Assembly: GCA_022653215.1 (NCBI GenBank)
Contig: JALCSJ010000036.1
Span: forward strand, 1-14,869
DNA from: Acidaminococcaceae bacterium
GTDB lineage: Bacteria > Bacillota > Negativicutes > Acidaminococcales > Acidaminococcaceae
DNA: 14,869 nt
Direction: 5' to 3'
The notes under the pieces: model-generated
Seen by the model: the letters and a program-made list of their open reading frames with translations, nothing else
What the model was told of the DNA's origin: nothing
Database searches by the model: none
Shown: in pieces, positions 8,437-13,110 of the stretch
How positions within the stretch are numbered: position 1 is the stretch's first letter
How the letters are laid out: the number at the start of each line of letters is the position of its first letter
Position numbers and translations under genes: made by a program

Positions 8437-8664
8437 TTATTTATGATAACCGGGTGGCAACAACCTGTCCAAAAAGTCCATTAAGTCTTCCTTTTTATCC
8501 AGTTTGTTCCCAATGAAAAATCCCAGACCTACACAAATCAACAGAAAAATTGTCTTGAAAAAACCTAATAACAAGAAGAGTATGCCTATGACCAGTCCGG
8601 AAATAACACCAATAACCCGCCAACGGGAATTTTCCCATAAATCATTAAAAATTTCGTGGAACAT
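8437..8664 (-). CDS. DUF2273 small membrane protein of the Asp23/AmaP group
   Basis: This is a small integral membrane protein of unknown biochemical role that is regularly encoded beside amaP and asp23. From the ATG at 8662-8664 it has 75 residues: a short amphipathic start (MFHEIFNDLWENSRWR), two hydrophobic segments at about 16-35 and 37-53 separated by FFKT, then a charged tail KLDKKEDLMDFLDRLL ending PPGYHK. This matches the DUF2273 pattern. The frame stays open to a GTG at 8671-8673, but that codon is part of the AGGAGG Shine-Dalgarno, which lies 8 nt before the ATG. The gene begins 12 nt after the amaP stop. By association it probably helps hold the Asp23 complex at the membrane; this is inference. 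Confidence 0.82.
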   Translation of the reverse strand: MFHEIFNDLWENSRWRVIGVISGLVIGILFLLLGFFKTIFLLICVGLGFFIGNKLDKKEDLMDFLDRLLPPGYHK

Positions 8665-8676
8665 GCATACCACCTC

Positions 8677-9195
8677 CTATTCTTTTGCCTTAATATGCTT
8701 AAAGAATACTTCCACTTCTTTGACTTCCAGACCAATAACCGTTAAAACATTCTTTTTTACATTCTGTCTTATTTCATCGGTTGTGTCAGGGATATTGATG
8801 CCCGGCTCTATAGATGCATTAATACGAACGCTAAGAGCATTGTCCAGCATTTTGACTACTACCTTGGCTCCATGGACACCAAAGACATCATTGGTAAAAC
8901 CGGCAATATAATCTTCCATGGCACCCTGGCTAACATGAATCTTGCCTTCTTTGCCATTTTCGATGGTCAAAGTATTGCTGCCGGTTCCCCCTAAGCCTGC
9001 TACTAACAAGCGCAAACTAACAAGGAGAATAATGACACCGGCTATGGCATACTGCCAGCTGCCGGGAATATTCGTGGCATAATCTGCCAAAGTTGTAGGT
9101 GGAATAATACCTAAGCTTACAATGATAATTAGAACTGCTACGACAGCCATTAAAATAGTATATAGTGTTAAAATTATTCTATCAGGAATGCTCAT
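8677..9195 (-). CDS. amaP: Alkaline shock response membrane anchor AmaP
   Basis: AmaP anchors the cytoplasmic Asp23 protein at the membrane (shown in Staphylococcus aureus). The 172-residue product has two membrane segments near the N-terminus, at about residues 7-30 and 48-68. A cytoplasmic Asp23-like domain follows, with the motif HVSQGAMEDYIAGFTNDVFG and the region NIPDTTDEIRQNVKK that resembles the equivalent part of Asp23 itself. Its ATG overlaps the asp23 stop as ATGA, and an AAGGAGG Shine-Dalgarno lies inside the end of asp23, so the two partners are translationally coupled. Length and layout are normal for the family. Confidence 0.88.
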   Translation of the reverse strand: MSIPDRIILTLYTILMAVVAVLIIIVSLGIIPPTTLADYATNIPGSWQYAIAGVIILLVSLRLLVAGLGGTGSNTLTIENGKEGKIHVSQGAMEDYIAGFTNDVFGVHGAKVVVKMLDNALSVRINASIEPGINIPDTTDEIRQNVKKNVLTVIGLEVKEVEVFFKHIKAKE

Positions 9196-9773
9196 TTTTC
9201 ATCCGCCTCCTTTGTATCTTTGGCAGGTTTACTTTCTTCTTCAGTACCTGTTTCTTCCCTTTCATCTTCTATTTCTGCGGTATTTTCCTGGTCATCTTGA
9301 GTAGTTGTATCTTCCTCTTTAGCTTTTTTCTCTTCTGCTTCTTCCTTGTCCAGGTCTTTGTCTATATCGTCAATATTGTTTTTCTCCAGCCGCTTTATAC
9401 CTTCTACATGAACATTAACAGCTTTTACTTCATAACCTGTCATACTTTCTACAGCTTCTTTGGCTTTTTCCTGAATAGCAATAGCCACATCCGGGATATT
9501 ATAACCGTAACGAATATATACATATACTTCCAAAGTTGCGCTTTTACCTTCAGCTGCTACCTTTACGCCTTTAGTCAGGTCTTTTTTCCCCAGCATTTCA
9601 CTGATACCGCCCCTAATACTGCCGCTCATGCCGGCAACCCCGGGAATCTCAGCCACAGCCAAGCTGGCTACTATACTAAGTACTTCGTCAGCAACTTTAA
9701 CAGAACCAACTTCTTCCGGTATATCTTCTGATTTTGCATTTGAATTATTGATATTTTCTTTGTCATCAGCCAC
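9192..9773 (-). CDS. asp23: Asp23/Gls24 family envelope stress protein with acidic tail
   Basis: Asp23 (DUF322) proteins are abundant, polymerising cytoplasmic proteins tethered to the membrane by AmaP and linked to cell-envelope stress. Residues about 22-126 form the Asp23 domain, with VADEVLSIVASLAVAEIPGV, the glycine-rich MSGSIRGGISEM and the conserved NIPDVAIAIQEKAKEAVESM. Residues 131-193 are a low-complexity tail in which 28 of 63 residues are Asp or Glu, without hydrophobic clusters, so it is probably disordered. I chose the GTG at 9771-9773 (193 aa) because AGAGGTG lies 6 nt before it. An upstream in-frame ATG at 9792-9794 has no Shine-Dalgarno and contains that site within its first codons. 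It is the first gene of the long minus-strand array. Confidence 0.88.
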   Translation of the reverse strand: MADDKENINNSNAKSEDIPEEVGSVKVADEVLSIVASLAVAEIPGVAGMSGSIRGGISEMLGKKDLTKGVKVAAEGKSATLEVYVYIRYGYNIPDVAIAIQEKAKEAVESMTGYEVKAVNVHVEGIKRLEKNNIDDIDKDLDKEEAEEKKAKEEDTTTQDDQENTAEIEDEREETGTEEESKPAKDTKEADEK

Positions 9774-9816
9774 GCTTTTCACCTCTGTTGGCATAATTAT
9801 TCATAAACATCAGTAT

Positions 9817-9825
9817 ATTATACCA
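9817..9825 (-). promoter_or_regulatory. Extended -10 promoter of the asp23 array
   Basis: On the minus strand TGG-TATAAT forms a perfect extended -10 element (TGnTATAAT) about 44-49 nt before the chosen asp23 start. The region expected for a -35 box (around 9840-9845) shows no good TTGACA match, which fits the extended -10 class. It is the only convincing promoter seen upstream of the 13-gene array. Transcription start is inferred near 9810. Confidence 0.65.
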
Positions 9826-9856
9826 TATTTATGTTATATTTGCCTAAAAAAAGCCT

Positions 9857-9882
9857 AAAAAACAAGGTTGCTTCCACCTTTG
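9857..9882 (-). terminator. Weak hairpin followed by T-run in the asp23-mscL intergenic region
   Basis: On the minus strand an imperfect stem (AAGGT at 9876-9880 pairing with ACCTT at 9864-9868, extendable by one pair past a bulged base) is followed directly by TTTTTT and then a second T-run within a short TTTTTAGGC direct repeat. It looks like a small intrinsic terminator aimed leftward, but no minus-strand gene lies to its right. If real, it would stop antisense or spurious transcripts before the asp23 promoter. The stem is short and this could be chance. Confidence 0.25.
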
Positions 9883-9967
9883 CCCTTTTACATCGGAAAA
9901 TATTATCTGCCTTTTCTACTATTTACAATTTTACTTTATTTATTATCACAAATCTGTTAGAATGTTG

Positions 9968-9973
9968 TATAAT
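9968..9973 (+). promoter_or_regulatory. Candidate -10 box of the mscL-tyrS promoter
   Basis: A perfect TATAAT stands 38 nt before the mscL start codon. The -35 region (about 9945-9950) is a poor match to TTGACA, so strength and exact boundaries are uncertain. It is the best plus-strand candidate in the 217-nt divergent region. Confidence 0.5.
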
Positions 9974-10011
9974 TAATGTTAAATGATTTTGTTGAGGGGA
10001 GGAGAAGGTTT

Positions 10012-10452
10012 ATGAGTGGTTTTATAAAAGATTTTCGGGATTTTGCTGTCAAAGGTAATGTTATAGATATGGCAGTTGGCGTAATTATCGGCGGAGCTTT
10101 CGGTAAAATAGTAGCTTCCCTGGTAAATGATGTGGTAATGCCCCCTATTGGTAAATTAGTGGGCGGTGTGGATTTTAACAATCTATTCATTACTTTGTCC
10201 GATAAAAAAGTAGCAACTTTGGCAGAAGCAACCCAGCAAAAAATTCCGGTTATTGCCTATGGCAAATTTATTACTAACGTAATAGATTTCGTTATTTTGG
10301 CTTTTGTGATTTTTTGCTTTGTCAGTGCCATCCAAAAGTTTAAAAAAGCGGCACCACCGGAAGAAATCCGTTTGTGCCCCTATTGCAAGAGTCCTATTGA
10401 TAAGGACGCCACCCGGTGCCCTCATTGCACTTCTCAGTTAACCAAGGAATAA
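10012..10452 (+). CDS. mscL: Large-conductance mechanosensitive channel MscL with C-terminal zinc-ribbon-like tail
   Basis: MscL forms a pentameric inner-membrane pore that opens under membrane tension and lets solutes escape during hypo-osmotic shock. The 146-residue product has the conserved N-terminal helix FIKDFRDFAVKGNVIDMAVG, a first membrane segment running to VVMPPIGKLVGG (about 14-50), a loop, and a second segment at about 78-107. The cytoplasmic end departs from the textbook helix bundle: after PPEE it has LCPYCKSPI and RCPHCTSQL, two CPxC pairs (residues 122-125 and 136-139) spaced like a zinc ribbon. The ATG at 10012 follows GGGGAGGAG at good distance; an upstream in-frame ATG at 9976 precedes that site and is rejected. 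The gene is 30 nt from tyrS and probably shares its transcript. Channel identity is firm; metal binding is inferred. Confidence 0.95.
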   Translation: MSGFIKDFRDFAVKGNVIDMAVGVIIGGAFGKIVASLVNDVVMPPIGKLVGGVDFNNLFITLSDKKVATLAEATQQKIPVIAYGKFITNVIDFVILAFVIFCFVSAIQKFKKAAPPEEIRLCPYCKSPIDKDATRCPHCTSQLTKE

Positions 10453-10482
10453 AAAATATGAAAATTTGTTAGGAGGATTACA

Positions 10483-11709
10483 GTGTCAGTATTAGACGTA
10501 TTACAAGAAAGAGGTTTTTTAAAGCAATTATCTCATGAAGAAGAAATCAGAAATTTGTTAGAGAAGGAAAAGATTACTTTTTACATCGGCTTTGACCCTA
10601 CTGCCGACAGTCTGCACATTGGTCATTTTATTGCCCTTATGGTTATGGCCCATATGCAAAGAGCCGGTCATCGTCCTATTGTACTTTTGGGCGGCGGTAC
10701 CGGTATGATTGGTGACCCTTCCGGCAAAAACGAAATGCGTAAAATGCTTACCCCGGAATTTATTAACCACAACATTGAATGCTTCAAGAAACAAATCGGA
10801 AAATTCATTGACCTGTCCGAAGGCAAAGCTATTGTTGCCAACAACGCAGACTGGCTGCTGAACTTAAATTATGTTGATATGCTCAGAAGTGTGGCTGTGC
10901 ATTTTTCTGTAAACAGAATGCTGGCAGCAGAGTGCTTCAAGCAACGTTTAGCCAGTGAAAACGGTTTGTCTTTCTTTGAATTTAACTATATGCTGATGCA
11001 AGCTTACGACTTCTACTACCTGCACAAGAAATACAATTGCATTATGGAATTAGGCGGCGACGACCAATGGTCCAACATGATTGCCGGGGTAGAACTTATC
11101 CGTCGTAAAGACCGCGAACCTGCTTACTGTATGACGAACGCTCTGCTGACTAACAGTGAAGGTCAAAAGATGGGTAAAACCGTAGGCGGCGCTGTCTGGT
11201 TAGATCCGAAAAAAACCACTCCTTATGATTTCTACCAATACTGGCGTAATATTGCTGATGCCGATGTTAAAAAATGCTTATCCCTGCTCACTTTCGTTCC
11301 CATGGATGAAGTTAACAGACTTAGTGCGCTGGAAGGTGCTGAAATCAATCAAGCTAAAATTGTTCTAGCCTACGAAGTTACCAAACTGGTTCATGGCCAA
11401 GAAGAAGCTGACAAAGCTAAAGCTGCAGCAGAAGCTCTCTTTAGCGGCGGCAATGATATGAGCAATGTTCCTACTGTCGAAATTACCGAAACCCAATTGG
11501 GCAAAAAGCTTATTGATGTTTTAACGGAAGCAAAAATTTTCGCTACCAAGAGCGAAGGCCGAAGACTAATTCAACAAAATGGTTTATCCTTGGGCGAAGA
11601 TAAAGTTACTGATATTGAGACTCTGCTTAATGTGGACAGTTTCAAAGGCGCTAAAGATATTCTGGTCCGCAAAGGCAAGAAAAAGTATTACAAGTTAGTT
11701 TTAAAGTAA
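10483..11709 (+). CDS. tyrS: Tyrosyl-tRNA synthetase
   Basis: This class I synthetase charges tRNA-Tyr with tyrosine. The 408-residue protein has the HIGH motif at 45-48 (LHIGH), GDPSGKNEMR (77-86), the tyrosine-site region FNYMLMQAYDFYYL (167-180), GGDDQWSNM (191-199) and the KMSKS-equivalent KMGKT (229-233), the form usual in this subfamily. A C-terminal S4-like domain (about 340-408) with EGRRLIQQNGLSL binds the tRNA. It starts with GTG at 10483-10485, with AGGAGG six nt upstream. No T-box leader can fit in the 30-nt gap after mscL, so expression appears to depend on the mscL promoter or an unseen one. It ends at a strong terminator facing the ribosomal cluster. Confidence 0.96.
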   Translation: MSVLDVLQERGFLKQLSHEEEIRNLLEKEKITFYIGFDPTADSLHIGHFIALMVMAHMQRAGHRPIVLLGGGTGMIGDPSGKNEMRKMLTPEFINHNIECFKKQIGKFIDLSEGKAIVANNADWLLNLNYVDMLRSVAVHFSVNRMLAAECFKQRLASENGLSFFEFNYMLMQAYDFYYLHKKYNCIMELGGDDQWSNMIAGVELIRRKDREPAYCMTNALLTNSEGQKMGKTVGGAVWLDPKKTTPYDFYQYWRNIADADVKKCLSLLTFVPMDEVNRLSALEGAEINQAKIVLAYEVTKLVHGQEEADKAKAAAEALFSGGNDMSNVPTVEITETQLGKKLIDVLTEAKIFATKSEGRRLIQQNGLSLGEDKVTDIETLLNVDSFKGAKDILVRKGKKKYYKLVLK

Positions 11710-11721
11710 AATTTTTAAAAT

Positions 11722-11790
11722 GAAAAAGAAAAAGCCCGCGGGTGGGATAGAACATTACGGTTCATCCCATTCTCGGGCCTTTTGTTTTGA
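11722..11790. terminator. Bidirectional intrinsic terminator between tyrS and rplT
   Basis: A long hairpin has outer arms GCCCG (11734-11738) and CGGGC (11774-11778), then GTGGGAT with ATCCCAT, then GAAC with GTTC and a six-base loop. On the plus strand it is followed by CTTTTGTTTT, and on the minus strand by CTTTTTCTTTTTC. It can therefore end both tyrS (12 nt from its stop to the start of this element) and the converging infC-rpmI-rplT transcript. Confidence 0.9.
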
Positions 11791-11820
11791 CGAAGTATTA
11801 ACGAAATATCCTCGTTTTTC

Positions 11821-12174
11821 TTACAGTGCTGCTTTAGCGGTTTCTACCAATTTAGCAAATGCAGCTGCATCATTTACAGCCATATCAGCCATAACTTTAC
11901 GGTCTAATTCAACACCGGCTTTAGTTAAGCCACAGATAAAGCGGCTATAGCTCAAACCATTAGCTCTGGTTGCTGCGTTAATACGAGCAATCCATAATTG
12001 ACGGAACTCGCGCTTTTTAGCACGTCTGTCTCTACGAGCATACATTAAACCTTTCATTACGGTTTCATTAGCTTTTCTGAACAGCTTGCTCTTGGAACCA
12101 CGATATCCTGCTGCTAACTTAAGAATATGTTTATGGCGTCTATGTGCAGTTACGCCGACTTTAATTCTTGCCAT
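11821..12174 (-). CDS. rplT: Ribosomal protein L20
   Basis: L20 binds 23S rRNA early in 50S assembly and, in E. coli and B. subtilis, also represses its own operon by binding a leader RNA that mimics its rRNA site. The 117-residue product is typical: a basic N-terminal extension (MARIKVGVTAHRRHKHILKL) and AAGYRGSKSKLF. These are followed by ARRDRRAKKREFRQLWIARI, then LSYSRFICGL and AGVELDRKVMADMAV. The ATG is preceded by GGAGGAG. It lies 30 nt after rpmI and is the last gene of the cluster, ending 31 nt before the bidirectional terminator. Confidence 0.97.
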   Translation of the reverse strand: MARIKVGVTAHRRHKHILKLAAGYRGSKSKLFRKANETVMKGLMYARRDRRAKKREFRQLWIARINAATRANGLSYSRFICGLTKAGVELDRKVMADMAVNDAAAFAKLVETAKAAL

Positions 12175-12204
12175 TGTTTAACTCCTCCTTTAATCAATAC
12201 AGTC

Positions 12205-12402
12205 TTATGCGTAAGGCAACATTTTTGCTACGCGTTCATGATCAGTCTTATCCACTAATCCTGCTTTACGCAAGTTTCTCTTACGAGAAGGAGACTTGTG
12301 TTCAAGAATATGGCCTTTAAAAGCCTTAGCACGTTTGAATTCGCCGGTTGCAGTAACTTTAAAACGCTTTGCAGCGGCTCTACGGGTTTTCATTTTCGGC
12401 AT
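12205..12402 (-). CDS. rpmI: Ribosomal protein L35
   Basis: L35 is a small basic protein of the 50S subunit. The 65-residue product opens with MPKMKTRRAAAKRFKVTATG and has the conserved HILEHKSPSRKRNLRK and a C-terminal RVAKMLPY, all standard. The start codon follows AGGAGGAATTATC. It sits between infC (12 nt gap) and rplT in the canonical order, so the three are expected to be made from one transcript. Confidence 0.97.
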   Translation of the reverse strand: MPKMKTRRAAAKRFKVTATGEFKRAKAFKGHILEHKSPSRKRNLRKAGLVDKTDHERVAKMLPYA

Positions 12403-12414
12403 GATAATTCCTCC

Positions 12415-12933
12415 TTATTGTTTGGCACTCTTAGGCGCAACAATCATAATCATGTTTCTGCCTTCGAGTTTAGCTTTCTTTTCTACTATAGAAATGTCCG
12501 CAAGTTTATCGGCCATTTTCTTCAATAAGTCTTCACCTAATTCCGGATGAGTAAGTTCTCGTCCGCGGAACATAATCGTAACTTTAACTTTGTCGCCATG
12601 AGTTAGAAATCTGGTTGCATGATTAGCTTTAACGTCAAAATCATGATCTTCTATGCCGGGACGCAGTTTTACTTCCTTAACATCAACAACCTTTTGCTTT
12701 TTACGGGCTTCTTTTTCACGCTTTTGTTGCTCGTAAATGTATTTGCCGTAATCCATAACACGGCAAACAGGTGGCTTAGCGTTAGGAGCAATTTCCACTA
12801 GGTCTGAATGTTGTTCTCTGGCTAACTCCAGAGCAGCATCCAAGGACATGATGCCTTGTTGACCGTCGGCAGTGTTAACACGAACTTCGCGAGCGCGGAT
12901 TTCTTCATTAATCCGCAATTCATCCTTTGCTAT
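12415..12933 (-). CDS. infC: Translation initiation factor IF-3, probable ATA start codon
   Basis: IF3 binds the 30S subunit, blocks 50S joining and checks start-codon pairing. The N-domain has RINEEIRAREVRV, NAKPPVCRVMDYGKYIYEQQ and a lysine-rich linker; the C-domain has ATRFLTHGDKVKVTIMFRGRE and ends RNMIMIVAPKSAKQ. The frame has no ATG. A TTG at 12916-12918 has no suitable Shine-Dalgarno and would remove the conserved AKDEL segment that other IF3 proteins have before INEE. The perfect GGAGGTGA at 12940-12947 points to ATA at 12931-12933 (6 nt after GGAGGTGA), giving 172 aa starting MAKDELRINEE. An ATT at 12937-12939 abuts the site, and TGA blocks the frame just before it. Rare ATT/ATA/ATC starts are known for infC and allow IF3 to repress itself. 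Product identity is firm; the start is a strong inference. Confidence 0.93.
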   Translation of the reverse strand: MAKDELRINEEIRAREVRVNTADGQQGIMSLDAALELAREQHSDLVEIAPNAKPPVCRVMDYGKYIYEQQKREKEARKKQKVVDVKEVKLRPGIEDHDFDVKANHATRFLTHGDKVKVTIMFRGRELTHPELGEDLLKKMADKLADISIVEKKAKLEGRNMIMIVAPKSAKQ

Positions 12934-12939
12934 GACAAT

Positions 12940-12947
12940 TCACCTCC
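12940..12947 (-). promoter_or_regulatory. infC ribosome binding site that decides the ATA start
   Basis: GGAGGTGA on the minus strand is complementary to the whole 3' end core of 16S rRNA. Its 3' end is six nt before ATA (12931-12933) and directly adjacent to ATT (12937-12939), so spacing favours ATA. Its last seven bases are also complementary to the leader segment at 13028-13034, counting one G-U pair. Confidence 0.75.
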
Positions 12948-12950
12948 ATA

Positions 12951-12987
12951 AAATAATAAAAACGGGTAGAAATAAATTCCACCCGTT
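12951..12987 (-). terminator. Terminator-like hairpin just before infC (attenuator)
   Basis: On the minus strand AACGGGTGGAA (12977-12987) and TTTCTACCCGTT (12961-12972) form an 11-bp stem with one G-T pair and a five-base loop, followed by TTTATTATTTTA. It ends only a few bases before the infC Shine-Dalgarno. It lies downstream of the infC promoter and can end both that transcript and readthrough from thrS, so it works best as a conditional attenuator of infC-rpmI-rplT. Confidence 0.8.
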
Positions 12988-13060
12988 AGTAATAATCAAT
13001 ATCACTGACCCTGTCGAGCTATGCTGCAAGGTGAGAAGCGGATGGCTTCTACTTCGTTAC
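12951..13060 (-). ncRNA. Structured infC-rpmI-rplT leader, L20-leader type
   Basis: The stretch between the infC promoter and the infC Shine-Dalgarno holds ordered structure. It starts with a perfect 6-bp hairpin AGAAGC-CATCC-GCTTCT (13034-13050). Next comes a TCACCTTGC...GACAGGGTC element with inner stem AGC/GCT and outer CCT/AGG pairing (13007-13034), and then the terminator hairpin (12961-12987). Position and layout match the leaders through which L20 causes premature termination of this operon in B. subtilis. I recall the CTTCTCACCTTGC...ACAGGGT pattern recurring before infC in Clostridia, but I cannot check it against a covariance model. L20 as the ligand is inference from the operon content; IF3 control could also act here. 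Confidence 0.7.
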
Positions 13061-13066
13061 TCAAGT

Positions 13067-13095
13067 ATCTTATCACATCAGCTAACTACTGTCAA
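13067..13095 (-). promoter_or_regulatory. Sigma-A promoter of infC-rpmI-rplT
   Basis: On the minus strand a perfect -35 TTGACA (13090-13095) and -10 TAAGAT (13067-13072) are separated by exactly 17 nt. The -35 lies 16 nt after the thrS stop codon, so the promoter fills the gap between the genes. Transcription would start near 13060, at the beginning of the structured leader. Confidence 0.88.
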
Positions 13096-13110
13096 GGAAA
13101 ACTCAAATAA

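Noticed and set aside
9165..9731. Open frame of 188 codons on the plus strand, rich in Phe, Tyr, Cys and Ser
   Set aside because: It is antisense to asp23. Its composition is what the complement of a Glu/Lys/Asp-rich tail produces, and it has no ribosome site or recognisable domain.
9976..10011. Longer mscL start adding MLNDFVEGRRRF
   Set aside because: The extra codons cover the purine-rich ribosome site. The conserved MscL N-terminus begins at the ATG at 10012.
10453..10482. T-box riboswitch before tyrS
   Set aside because: The gap is only 30 nt and holds nothing but a ribosome binding site.
11720..11950. Short plus-strand frame after tyrS
   Set aside because: It runs through the terminator hairpin and the antisense of rplT, and has no ribosome binding site.
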